Positions 1-10,834 of a stretch of DNA of 64,000 nt are shown in pieces. The notes beneath the pieces were generated by a model that was given only the letters and a program-made list of their open reading frames with translations, searched no databases and was not told where the DNA came from. Positions within the stretch are counted from its first letter, which is position 1. The number at the start of each line of letters is the position of its first letter. A program made the translations under genes and the position numbers. Origin of the DNA: Clarkia xantiana subsp. parviflora (lineage: Eukaryota > Streptophyta > Magnoliopsida > Myrtales > Onagraceae); the NCBI GenBank assembly GCA_036873135.1, contig JAPTYO010000012.1:8130090-8194089 (forward strand), written 5' to 3'.

Positions 1-111
1 AAGTACTCGATTTGGAAAAATACTAATCTAAACCATGAAATTATTATTAGTCAATGAAAAATCAAAAGATCTGCAAAAACTTAAGCATATTGAGAAAAGA
101 TTAATCATAAA

Positions 112-250
112 AATATTATACATGTCCGCTCTTCTCGCGTAAGCGTTGTCATCGTGACAATGTTAGATCAATTTCGAAGATGATACATGAATATAACTAA
201 CTCGAGTTCGAGAATGATACAACTTCATCACAAGTATTACTTTACATTAT
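112..250 (+). mobile_element. Helitron-like 5' end fragment
   Basis: A short GC-rich start (acatgtccgctcttctcgcg) is followed by 'gcgttgtcatcgtgacaatg' and by the words 'gatgatacatgaatataac' and 'gagaatgatacaac'. The same words in the same order occur on the minus strand at about 10320-10470, so these are two copies of one repeat family in opposite orientation. Assignment to Helitrons rests only on the GC-rich motif close to the terminus and is weak; no 3' end was recognised. Confidence 0.3.
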
Positions 251-1779
251 CTTCATTTTTTCACCTTGAAATCAATACGATGACTTGAATTTGAAGAAAC
301 TAACGATATTTCCTACCATGAAATAAATAATATTTTATTAAAAGCACTTATAGAATATAAATTAAATATTAGCATGTGAATACACATACCGAGGAACTTA
401 AATTGTAGAATGGCTCGCCAAATAGATTGTTGATGTCAAACAAAAATTTGAAGCAGTTAGCACATTATACATAGTATATAACTTTTAATTCTCATTATAT
501 ACTTAGATGAGATACTAAGAGATGGATTATATTTGGCCAAAATTAGATGAATTTATGAGGTAAAAAAAGACGAGTTCTTAAATATGAATAAATTATTATA
601 CCTTATAATTGAGATAGTAATAATTTACCGGCAATGTATTTTGTAAATCATCCAATAGATCGATAGTAAGAATATGATTAACGTCTGTTACGTATTTACA
701 AAAATTTCATATTTTAAAAAATTGATAAATAAATGTAAGAATAAAAGAAATTATAACTTAAATGACTGATATTACATATAATTTTATATGCACACTGAAA
801 ATGGTAGAATGGTAATAATTCGACTGAACAAGTAAAATACATTTAAGACTTATCAGAAAATGTAAAGAGCATATTTTGAATGATATATTATATAATTAAT
901 AATATAAAAAATGAAAAGAGAAAAAGATAGACGAGAAAATCAAGATAAAATAAAAAGAGATGACAGATCTGGCTTTAAATTGGAATGAGAAGAAATTATT
1001 ATTAATGCACAAAGTGATTCAAATCCAACGGATAAGAACTCGACTGAAATTACAGTCAAGTTTATTATAGCCATGCCCTTTACAAAAGCATGAATGCTTT
1101 GGAATGATGGTAGCAAGTCCCACGATACGAGTCCCCATTTTCTTTTTGTTTTGGGCTATGCTACAACCTGTGAATTTTTTTGTGAAATTTTCCTAGAAAG
1201 TGATATAGGGTGTCATCAAGAACCAATACATTTGTTCATTTACTTTCTCTTTCTTACTTTCAATTTAAATTTCACAAGAAATTTCACATTTTAAAGATTT
1301 GCTCTTTTGTGTTACTATCACATAGTGACAGCCAATTAATGTGACAAAATAGGAATTCTTTAAAATTGGTCTTCGAATCTCCAATGAGATGCATTTTTCT
1401 TATTTTCGCTTAGGTATACACACAATGTTATCATATATCAAAAGTTAATTATCATATATCCTTGCCCAAAAAAAGATTAATTATCTTAAATTAATTTTAT
1501 TGAACAATAGTTTTAATTTATGTAATATAACTAAAATATTTTCTAATGATAGTTATATTTTGAAAACTAAGAAATACATTAAAAATATATTTTTAAATAA
1601 CAAAATAAATATATATATGAAATACACATTACAAATTGTCATAAATGATTATGATATACACATAAAAAAAGTAAATTAAAAAAACATATTAGTAAATGTA
1701 CTATGAATTGATTCCCTCGATTACTCTGATTTACCATGTCGAACACCTCCATAATAGAAAATAAATAATAGAAAATAAA
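251..1779. other. AT-rich intergenic DNA, nothing recognised
   Basis: Very AT-rich sequence without a convincing reading frame, RNA gene or repeat boundary. Short open frames here have no recognisable motifs. Confidence 0.6.
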
Positions 1780-1965
1780 TTGGATTGTTTGGTTGTCTAC
1801 GCGATTCTTGATATGAAAATCAATGTGATTGGATTGTTTGTTTCTATAAGCAATGAAAATCAATGTGATTGGATTGTTGTTAAGCAATGAAACTCAATGA
1901 GATTGGATTGTTGTTTCTATATGAAATGAAACTCAATGAGATTGGATTGTTGTTGATTTATCCTA
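1780..1965 (+). repeat. Irregular 34-47 bp tandem repeat, about five units
   Basis: The core 'gattggattgtt' recurs at about 1780, 1827, 1867, 1901 and 1940. Each is followed by a variable linker and 'gaaa(a/c)tcaatg(t/a)', so units are 34 to 47 bp. The irregular spacing looks like an old minisatellite. No coding potential was seen. Confidence 0.7.
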
Positions 1966-2397
1966 CAAATTTCATTTCAATTGTAATTGGGTTATTCACC
2001 ATGTACGAGGATCCCCGCTAAGCAATATCATTCAAATAACAATAAAATATACAAATGAAAAAATGAGTGAAAAAAATCAGCACATATATATTTATAGTAG
2101 CGCGTCTAAGGTACGGAGGCCTCTTAAAACGTAAAAAAATAGAGGTCAAACTTATAAATCACACGTCAACATTTCTTTTAATTTTTTTTGTAGAATACAT
2201 CATGTGTTATTTTTTCACATGCTAAGTATGTAACTGTTTCTTTTAGCCATTTATTTTTAAATATAGCTTAGTTGACTTGATTTATATATATAGATATATT
2301 AAAAAAACATTTATTCTTTATTAACACAACTTATCCGACTAATTTTATAAGAAATTCACATTTAAGAAATAATAATTTACAGTAGTTTTGTGGATTC

Positions 2398-2541
2398 TTT
2401 TTTCTAAAACCCATTGGGACGGGTGAACCCTAGAAGGTAAATGTGTTTAAATAATTTTATGATTTTTTTTTCTAAAGCGCTATAGGGAAAGGTGAACCCC
2501 ACCCAGAGGGTAAATGTGTTTAAATAATTTTATGATTTTTT
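2398..2541 (+). repeat. Two-unit direct repeat, about 72 bp
   Basis: Two consecutive units each contain 'ggtgaaccc', then 'gggtaaatgtgtttaaataa' (slightly altered in unit one), then 'ttttatgattttt'. A third, weaker 'ggtgaatag' follows at about 2560. Function unknown. Confidence 0.6.
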
Positions 2542-2631
2542 GTTCTTCCAAAAACCTATTAACTTGGTGAATAGTTAGGTCATGTGAACTCTAAAGCATA
2601 AATGAGTATATAATTCTTATGCTATAATAAA

Positions 2632-3015
2632 TTAGATGGCACTGAACCGGTCCGGTTCCGAACAGGACTGGAACTTAATAAAATAGTATGTTCTGATCCG
2701 GAGTGAATTTTAAAATAGCACAAAAAAAACTGGACCAGTTCCGAACCAGTTTGGACTGGAACTGTAAAAAAAGTCTGGTTCAGTCCAGAACTGGTCCAAC
2801 CGTTTTTCAAATACAGATTTACACTATTTTAAAACAAAAAAACAAATCCAAAACCAAACCGGTCCATGTTTAAAACCGGTTTTTGAGAAGTATGCCACCG
2901 ATTCTTAGTCTGGCTCTATCCTCACAAAACTAGTCTGTTTGGAACCGGTCCTGACTGGACCGGTTCCAAACAGTCAGGTCCCGGTTCGGTCCGGCTGGAC
3001 CGGTTTTTTCCCTAA
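2632..3015. repeat. CCGG-rich inverted-repeat segment, possible hAT-type MITE
   Basis: A GC-richer island in AT-rich DNA, dominated by variants of 'aaccggtccggttcc' in both orientations. The left edge has 'gaaccggtccggttcc' and the right edge has 'ggttcggtccggctggaccg', so the ends are roughly inverted. Such repetitive subterminal motifs are common in non-autonomous hAT elements. I could not find a clear target duplication, so boundaries and class are tentative. Confidence 0.4.
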
Positions 3016-3210
3016 ATATTATATAGAAAATAATATTATAAATGTTTAAACATAAAATTTATTCGAAAGTAAAAGTAAATAAAAATAAATAAATGCTAAA
3101 GACAAGAAGAACATAAATTAGGAGCGGCAGAGTTAATGTAATTATCTATCTAGAAAATAATATTAAATAAAAATTAGGAGAATTATCTATGATGCACTAA
3201 CAAATATATA
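3016..3210. other. AT-rich spacer
   Basis: No feature recognised between the CCGG-rich island and the 33-bp duplication. Confidence 0.5.
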
Positions 3211-3276
3211 GTGTAAATAATAATGTGACTAATTTTAATTTAAGTGTAAATAATAATGTGACTAATTTTAATTTAA
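3211..3276 (+). repeat. Exact 33-bp tandem duplication
   Basis: Two adjacent copies of a 33-bp unit beginning 'gtgtaaataataatgtgact' and ending 'aattttaatttaa', identical by eye. Probably a recent local duplication. The following sequence to 3509 is moderately GC-rich but shows no gene; it includes a short palindrome 'ccatggaattggccatgg' near 3472. Confidence 0.85.
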
Positions 3277-3514
3277 CTCCAATTTTTTTTTATTATAAAG
3301 AGCCTCCTAACATAACTATTTCTCATATTCATATATGCAAGCCGGTCACTTAACTTATGTATGATCTAGAGTACTTTGCACTGCAGCGCACTGCATTTGG
3401 AGGCCAGCCTCCCTCCCTCCACCTGTTACCAACGGGGCTGATTGGCTCCAACTTCTCCATTGTGGAGATTACCATGGAATTGGCCATGGCCTGTATAGAG
3501 TATAATGTATAGAG

Positions 3515-5263
3515 TATAATAGAATGTAAATTGTATATTGACTTGAATTGATTACATGAAATTTGGTATATATATATATATATACTAGTTATTAACGCGT
3601 GCGTTGCACGCGTATCAATCGTCTAAATTTCAATATACATAATTTATCTTCTGTTTTCTGTAGTTAATACATGGCCAAGTTTAGGGGTTGCGAGAAATGA
3701 ATCTGTGATCGAAAAGAACGACACAAAGTAATTCAAAACAGGAAAAATAGAAGATGATAATTAAGTCAAAAAATTAACTATTGTTTTAAATTACGATACT
3801 AAATTTACTGTTATAACTAATAATGAGTTAGATTGAGCATGACGTGAGTTATTAACGACAAAGTTGTATCTAATTTATCAACTTGAGGAGTGAAGAATGT
3901 AAGCCCGTAATTAGCCACTTAGAGTCATCGGTGGAGCAGTTTGACCCATACAAACGTAACTATACACTTTTCATGCAATTTTATATCATAATACCAACAA
4001 AAATTGATTTAACGCTAAATGACTTTTTTTTTTGCCAACGGAACGCTAAAGGAAATTTCAATTCATTAAAATCTAAAGTTTATACTTGATATGTCAATTA
4101 GTTATTTAACTACCAATTAGGTTAATATTTGATTTAATTGACAGACGGAAGGACTAAATTAATATGATTCGAGACCCTAAATGTTGGACAATGAGTACCA
4201 GGTTATCTGTAAAAGATCAAAATTCAAGAACCGTGGTTGACCCATATTTTGACATTTGATATGATTTGACAAGTGACTGATCTATGTGATACAAAAAAAT
4301 CTCAACATGTACTCGAAATTTGCATGAGTTGAGTACATATCATACTTTATGGATGTCTCAAATTTATAGGTATATTGTATTAATAAGTTAATGATAATTA
4401 ATGTAACAAGTCAGTTAAGCGACCTTAACAAAAAAGTTAATGCAATTTATCTAATGTATTTTTAGTAATACTCAAATATTGTAGGGACTAAATCATCAAT
4501 TTTTTAAAACACTAATGTCTAAAGTTTATACTTGAATTCAACTTAACTATTTATCCAACTATCAATTAGGATACCAAATATGATTGAATTTACAAACGAA
4601 AGAACTAAATCGATAGTTCGAGTCATTAAGTATTAAACATTGAGTAACATGTTATATGTAAAGTCAAACTTCAAGAACCACGTTTGATCCATATTTGATA
4701 TTTTATATGAGTTAGCAACTGACTAATTTATTTGATACAAAAATGTCAATAAGCGGAACATCCCCAAATCGGTGATATAGTGAATGGAAAAATGCATCTA
4801 CCTTACATTTGAACCTATTGAATGCATGTTGACTCTAATTGATAAGTATATTTGATGGAGAAATTAATAATAACTACGGTGACCTACCAATTAAGCGACC
4901 TAAAAAACTAAAAATAACAAAATGTAACTAAATGGTTTTTTTAGTAATATTAAAGATAAATAGATGGGTCTTAAAGATAAAAAGACTAAATCGTCAATTT
5001 TATAAAAATAGGGGAACTAAATATAACACGTATATATATATAATAAAATAAAAAATATGGAAACTAAATATAATATATATATATATAATAAAAAAATAAA
5101 AAATAAAAAAAATGTTCAAGAGGTACCTTTCAGGAGTGAGGACAACTTTCACATTTTATATTGGTATATAAAGATATAAACTTGAATGTAAACTTGGTAT
5201 ATATATATATATATATAATACAATACTAGTAGATATGTAGGAGATATAGATAGTGTAGATAGA

Positions 5264-5355
<92 letters not shown>

Positions 5356-5457
5356 TCTAAGATTACCTCTCCTAATATCTAGGGTATATCTCTAATACTA
5401 AATATATATATATATTCTAAGATTACGTCTCCTAATATCTAAGGTATATCTCTAATA
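3515..5457 (-). repeat. copia-A 3' LTR, split by an inserted repeat
   Basis: The outer part (3515 to about 3585) and the inner part (about 5178-5457) together match the 232-bp LTR at 8809-9040. It begins tataatagaatg and ends ctctaata, so on the element's own strand it runs TA...TA rather than TG...CA. The inner part holds a TA run of about 84 nt that is only about 17 nt long in the other LTR. About 1.6 kb of unrelated sequence separates the two parts. Confidence 0.88.
3585..5190 (+). mobile_element. Helitron-like insertion with internal duplication
   Basis: About 1.6 kb with no copia homology lies inside the copia-A LTR. It opens with 'ctagttattaacgcgtgcg' followed by 'ttgcacgcg', a palindromic GC motif seen near the 5' ends of many plant Helitrons. 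Internally, two diverged tandem units of about 440 bp (about 4040-4480 and 4490-4920) share phrases such as 'aaagtttatacttga', 'caattagg' and 'gttgaccca/gtttgatcca'. A piece of LTR sequence ('acttgaat...aaacttggtatata') appears on both sides. No protein is encoded. Class is uncertain; a MULE or MITE is possible. Confidence 0.5.
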
Positions 5458-7506
5458 CGCCCCCGCAAGATGACGGTTCCATCGGAAACGCACATCTTGG
5501 ACCGTAAAAGTTGAAAACGCGATTTGGGAAGGGGTTTCGTGAGTCCATCGGCTATTTGATCAGTCGTGAAGACGTGATTGACTTGAAGAAGACCCTTGTT
5601 TACAAGATCCCGGACAAAGTGATAACTCAGCGCAATGTGTTTCATCCGAGAGTGGAACACCGGATTCGAGCAAACGTAGGTAGCACCTGTATTGTCGCAG
5701 AGAACCTCAGGAGGTGATTCACATGTGCAACCGAGCTCCTTGAGTAGAGACTAAATCCGGAGAAGTTCAGAAGTAGCCTCGGCAACGGCAGTGTATTCGG
5801 CTTCAGTGGAGGAACGAGCAACAGACTTTTGTTTGTGTGAGCACCACGATATCAGATTAGCACCAAGATATAAAACATAAGCGGTAGTAGACTTGTAGTC
5901 ATCACAATTACGAGCCCAGTCCGCATCAGAGTATGCTTGTAGATGTAGTGACGAGTTGCGTCGCAAATGGAGACCATGATGTACCGTGCTCTTTAAGTAA
6001 CGAAGAACACGTTTAAGAGACGCCCAATGATTAATGGTGGGGGCATGCATAAATTGAGACAGTCTGTTCACCGCAAATGAGACATCAGGCCTTGTGAGAG
6101 ATAGATATTGAAGTGCGCCTACCAATTGACGGTAGAGTTGTCCATCCGTGGCCGGGGGGCTATCGCTTTGAAGGAGTTGTGCAGACGATGATAACGGCGT
6201 TGAGACCGGCTTACAGTCAGTCAGGTCGGCGCGGTCAATAAGGCGACGAATGTATTGGTGTTGCGTGAGGAAGAGTCCATCAGTTGTGCGAAGGACTTCT
6301 ATGCCGAGAAAAAAAATTAAGCTCTCCAAGGTCTTTGAGTGAGAATCGGGAAGACAGGGCATTGATAAACTTCTGAACTGCAGCTATGTCACTACCTGTC
6401 ACAATAAGATCGTCTACATATACAAGAAAATAGATGGTTACGGTCTTGGTGGAGAGAATAAATAACGAGTTGTCAGATTGAGAGTTGACGAATCCATAAG
6501 CAAGTAAGAAAGATCGAAACTCGTTGAACCAAGCACGGGGTGCTTGTTTGAGGCTGTATATTGCCTTACGTAGACGACAAACATGAGACGGTTGTGATGG
6601 GTCGACAAACCCGGGCGGTTGTTGCATATAGACTACATCTTCGAGACGACCTTGGAGAAATGCATTGTTGACGTCTAGTTGCTGAATTTTCCATCCACGA
6701 GCTAGAGCAAGTGTTAACACAGTGCGGATTGTTGTTGGTTTAACAACAGGGCTAAATGTAGCATGAAAGTCAATACCCGGTCGTTGATGAAAGCCCTTAG
6801 CAACTAGACGAGCCTTGTATCGTTCAATACTTCCATCAGATCGCCGCTTGACTCGGAATACCCATTTACAACCGACAATATTAGTGGCTGTTGACGACGG
6901 AACAAGCTCCCAAGTCCCATTCGCTATCAAGGCATTGAATTCTTCGGACATCTCATTTCTCCATTCTGGAACCTGTAATGCTTGGGTGACATTCGAAGGC
7001 TCAACACATTGTAAGATAGGGTGTTGAGTGGCCACATAAAATTGTTTTGGTTTGCACATGTTATTTAGCGAACGTGTTGTCATTTGGTGCGTTCGTAAAT
7101 GAGCTGAAGTGCAAACCTGTTATGTACAAACCTGATTTGGAGTGGCCGTAGACGGTACCTCAGTCGATTGTCCATCATTATTTGGTGATGATGGAAGCGG
7201 GGGGTCACATGGCGTTGGCTGTGGAGAAGGCGTTGGCTGTGGAGAAGGCATCGGCAGTGTAGTGGACACCGTGGTTGGGGAAGATGGAATACACGGTGAT
7301 GTATTTGACAATGTGGTAGGGGTGGCTTCATCTGACGATATTGACGGAATTTGGTCTTGGAATGAGATGGTCACGAGAGGGGAGTGAACATCAGAGACTG
7401 TTTTTGACATGGTGGGTTGCGGTATTTCAACACCTGGAAAGTGAGACTCATCGAAAATAACATGACGAAAGTGGGTTGCGGATTTTTGCTCATCGATGGT
7501 ACACAT
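5458..7506 (-). pseudogene. copia-A pol remnant: RT and RNase H
   Basis: Minus-strand remains of copia pol. From 7506 it reads a post-integrase segment (HVIFDESHFPG), a proline/serine/threonine-rich linker, then the reverse transcriptase: [23 protein letters not shown], a QLDVNNAFLQG-type motif and the catalytic YVDD near 6409-6421. A frameshift near 6300-6360 moves into the RNase H frame (FFLGIEVLRT, YSDADWA, STEAEY). A C-to-T change creates a TAG stop near 5751. After it the normal ending (HIALSYHFVRDLV, ADGLTKPLP) continues to the purine tract next to the LTR. The integrase that should precede the linker is absent. Catalytic residues that remain look normal, but the frame is broken at least twice. 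Confidence 0.9.
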
Positions 7507-7519
7507 AGCACATTGGATA

Positions 7520-8681
7520 ATCGAAATTGCTTTATTCCAGATGAAATTAGAGCAGAACCAGTATGAGTGACCGGGAGTTGAGTACCATCGCCTACAGCAA
7601 TTGTATCATGACCGACATAGGGAGATGATAACGATAAGTTTTCGAGCTCATTCGTCACATGATGACTCGCGCCTGAGTCGAGAAGCCAGTCTGGTTCAGG
7701 TTGTTTGCTTGATGACACCATGTTTGCAGTCATATCGGACGGGGGAAATATTTGGTAGCGCGTCTTCGCCGAGTGGCCGGGTTTTTCACATAATTGGCAT
7801 ACAATTCGTGGACCGAAGCGACGAGGGTTTGCAGATGCTCTTGGTTCGCCCATATAACTGTTGTTTGGACGCCTATTCTGCTGGTGTCCCCGTTGTTGCT
7901 GCGCCGCCTGCCATTGCTGAGAACGAAAGGTCTGCGACTGCCCTCGGTTATTGTTGTTGTTGTTCCAAAGATTGCCATGTTGCGGTCCTCTCTTCACGAA
8001 GTGGGCTGTCGGTGCAATTTCTTCAACAAGATGCTGCCGCTTTAGGTAAGTTTCATAATCGACCAACTTATCATGAAGTTCTTCGAAACTAGTTGGGTTA
8101 TCCCTCGCTCAAATGGCCGCCCCGATCTCCCTAAATTCAGCTCCTAAGCCTTGCAATGTATAGATAACAAGATCATCATCATCCAGTGGAGAGCCAATAA
8201 TAGCCAGATCGTCCGCAATGATTTTGATGTTTTGCAGATAATCGGAGACAGAACGGTCCCCCTTTTTTTAGTGTGGCCAGCCGTTCCTTAAGCGACAATA
8301 GACGGGAACGAGATCGACTCGCATAGGCACGGGCAAGCTTGTTCCATGCTTCTTGCGAGGTAGTGGCCGCAGCAATGAGTGACATGGGTCGCTCCGTTAG
8401 GGAAGTCATGATAGCATGAAGCAATAATAGATTTTGTCGTTTCCAAAGTATGAATTGAGGATTAGATACCTTGGTAACACCATCTGCACCGGGAATTTGA
8501 GCATCCGGGCAGGGATAACTTCCATCAAGGAACTCTAGAAGATCGAGCCACCGTGCAGGGTTTGAAACTGAGCACGCCACGTTGCAAAGTTGTCGGAGTT
8601 GAGTTTGATTGGAAGTTGTGCGACATTGATCGTCACCAAGTCCTTGCGAGAGGAACCAATAGGAATGATACTGTTTGACAT
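7520..8681 (-). pseudogene. copia-A gag and protease remnant
   Basis: Translation would start at the ATG whose complement lies at 8679-8681 (MSNSIIPIGSSRKDL). The gag core follows (ATWRAQFQTL, then FLDGSYPCP, FILWKRQNLLLL, AWNKLARAYAS), but a frameshift near 8550 and another in an A run near 8265 break it. A CGA-to-TGA change adds a stop near 8110. The nucleocapsid zinc knuckle reads CQLCEKPGHSAKTR (about 7752-7800): the fourth zinc ligand, normally Cys, is Arg. The aspartic protease motif WLLDSGASHHVT is intact. The segment ends at VLCVPSMSKN, where the integrase deletion begins. Confidence 0.88.
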
Positions 8682-8795
8682 AGTAACGACGTTGGATTAC
8701 TAAGAGATCTTATCTTTGACAAATCTTCAATGATGGGAAGAATTGACTCTAGGTAAGAAAGATTGATTTTTTTGTGAGGATGAAGAGAGGTTTAA

Positions 8796-8808
8796 GGCTC
8801 TGATACCA
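8796..8808 (-). promoter_or_regulatory. copia-A primer-binding site
   Basis: On the minus strand the sequence directly after the 5' LTR is tggtatcagagcc, complementary to the 3' part of initiator methionine tRNA and typical of Ty1/copia. It fixes the inner edge of the LTR at 8809. Confidence 0.9.
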
Positions 8809-9040
8809 TATAATAGAATGTAAATTGTATATTGACTTGAATTGATTACATGAAACTTGGTATATATATATAATACAATACTAGTAGATATATAGGAGAT
8901 ATAGATAGTATAGATAGAAATAATATATATATATATATTTATTCTAAGATTACCTCTCCTAATATCTAGGGTATATCTCTAATACTAAATATATATATTC
9001 TAAGATTACATCTCCTAATATCTAAGGTATATCTCTAATA
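8809..9040 (-). repeat. copia-A 5' LTR, 232 bp
   Basis: Uninterrupted LTR beginning tataatagaatg and ending ctctaata on the plus strand. On the element's strand the termini are TA and TA. The primer-binding site abuts it on the left and the tagag target duplication on the right (9041-9045). Confidence 0.93.
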
Positions 9041-9045
9041 TAGAG

Positions 9046-10106
9046 GCCCACTCATTTTGGATTGCCTGTTTGATATTTCTTTTCATTTTGAATTTATTTT
9101 TTAAATTAATTTATATATTTTGCATACATATAAATTTTTCTACTATCGAAATATAAGTATAATTATATTATTTTAATATTAGATAATTAAATGTATTTTA
9201 ATGTATTATTTAAAAATTTAAAAAAATGAAATATATTTTTTATTAAAATAATTACATTACATTTTATTTATATTATATAAAATAAAATCATTTTTAGTAA
9301 AATTGACTTAATAGATATGTTAATTTTAGCTATTAATTTATAAATGTATATGGTTTCTTTTTTTTTTTTTTTTTTTTTTTTTTTCAGAATTGCATATCCT
9401 TGTCGAAATTGTCTAAAGAAACTATGATTTCATATTAAATGTACGTTCAAATAATATACAGCGCCATGATAGAGTAAAATTTCAAAAATACAAAAAAAAT
9501 GTAGTGGAACAAATTTTAACTTTTCATAGTACACGTACTAATTATTCCTAATAGCAAAATATAATTGTAATTTAATATCCCTATTTTGATATTATATAAT
9601 TTAATATATTTGTAATGTATTTGTAATCTTAGAAATGTAGTTATTATTGAAAAAATCATTTATTTAAATTATTACATAAATATAATACTATAAAATAAAG
9701 TTAATTTACTAAATAGTGAATTTACCTTTTAATGCTATGAGATTGTGTGTAACCCAAAATAGGATTAGGAAAACTATTTCTCCACCGAATAGTTTGTAAC
9801 TAATTTGAAATGTTTTTTAATTTAATTTTGAGTCTTATTAATTATGTGGCTCTCCAATGAATAAAGGAAAGGGTGATCTTGAGAAGGGTCACTTTCGAGT
9901 TTCAACATTACAATTTCTCTTACCTATATATATATATATAGAAGGGTCACAATAGGCTACTCTAGTAGGTGGAAGATTTCATTAAAAAAAAAAAGTAGGT
10001 GGAAGAAAAAAGAAATATCCTCAGAAAAAAAAAATTAGATACAATAATATGACTTGAACTATAAGAAAAGTAATGCGCATGATGTCATGGAATTAAGGAA
10101 TTAAGT
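9046..10106. other. AT-rich intergenic DNA, nothing recognised
   Basis: Strongly AT-rich, with a T homopolymer of roughly 25-30 nt around 9355-9384 and a short TA run near 9930. No gene or mobile-element end recognised. Confidence 0.6.
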
Positions 10107-10357
10107 AGACAAAAATATAACCGTATTTTCTTATAAATTTAAATTAAACTATGTAACATACTGTTATAATGAAAATAAAAAATTCTTAAAAAATTAAAGT
10201 AAAATGCTCGAGGGGCCGGAAGCAAGAACATTCACTATACGGCTCCCGGTCCCTCGAGCGTTTTACTTTAATTTTTTAAGAATTTTTTATTTTCATTATA
10301 ACAATATGTTACATAGTTTAATTTAAATTTATAAGAAAATACAGTTATATTCTTGTA
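10107..10357. repeat. Long hairpin: 106-bp inverted repeat
   Basis: The left arm (about 10114-10219, extending weakly to 10107) and right arm (about 10246-10351) are near-perfect reverse complements. They differ at only a few positions (for example ccgt/ctgt, tgctcg/cgctcg, gggg/ggga). The 26-bp spacer is 'gaagcaagaacattcactat' plus a few bases. A transcript would fold into one long stem. It resembles a fold-back MITE or an inverted duplication within the adjacent Helitron-like repeat. No TSD identified. Confidence 0.85.
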
Positions 10358-10472
10358 TCATCCTCGGAATCGAGTCGATCTTGTATCATTCTCGTAGTCA
10401 GTCTAATGATGTCATTATAACATTCTCAGGAAGACAACGCGCATGCGCGTAGCGCGCACATGTATCTAGTAT
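10358..10472 (-). mobile_element. Helitron-like terminus (minus orientation)
   Basis: Read on the minus strand, the end is 'atactagatacatgtgcgcg' followed by 'ctacgcgcatgcgcgttgtc', a GC palindrome just inside an AT-rich terminus. Downstream words (gagaatgatacaag, gaggatgatacaagaatata) match the copy at 112-250. The hairpin at 10107-10357 continues this repeat. A Helitron is my best guess. Confidence 0.4.
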
Positions 10473-10834
10473 AAGCATTAGGGAAATCCACTTAAGTGGA
10501 TTAAAAAATATCAATTTAATTCTGTTTACGATTATAGACATACGTGTACTTAGAGCATTGCTAAAAAGAATTGACTTAATTTATGTAAAATATAACATAT
10601 TATATAAAGTTTTTAACAAATTATTAAAAAATTATAGTATACTCGAGGGATCAATAATCATTTAATGTGTTTTTGCTCCTTTTTCGTTGAACAACTGAGA
10701 GCCCTATGGTGGTTGTATTTTTATTTTAATCAGGTTCTATTCTATATTATCAGAACTAATAATGCATCTGTAGTTCCTTAAAGTCAGATTCATTATGTCC
10801 CAAGACGATAATGCGCAAACTTATAGCATATACC
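10473..10834. other. AT-rich spacer
   Basis: Starts with a segment (cattagggaaatccacttaa) that resembles the sequence just outside the similar terminus at 13766 (cattaagaaaaaccacttaa). Otherwise no feature recognised. Confidence 0.5.

Larger units (their letters stand above)
3515..9040 (-). mobile_element. copia-A: Ty1/copia retrotransposon, integrase-deleted
   Basis: A complete but defective element with a perfect 5-bp target duplication, tagag at 3510-3514 and 9041-9045. Reading on the minus strand: 5' LTR (8809-9040), methionyl-tRNA-type primer site, gag and protease remnant, RT and RNase H remnant, purine tract, 3' LTR (3515-5457, itself interrupted). The pre-integrase and integrase domains are missing. 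The RT style and the RNase H end resemble the Ale/Retrofit lineage, but that is inference. LTRs differ by few substitutions apart from TA-tract length, so the insertion is not very old. It cannot move by itself because of stops, frameshifts and the lost integrase. Confidence 0.93.

Noticed and set aside
2622..2810. 62-codon minus-strand frame
   Set aside because: It follows from the CCGG-rich repeat words and lacks any motif.
7142..8092. Plus-strand frames over copia-A
   Set aside because: They are antisense to the gag, protease and linker coding of copia-A.
9349..9384. Long T run as a possible LINE or SINE tail
   Set aside because: No element sequence or target duplication could be found next to it.
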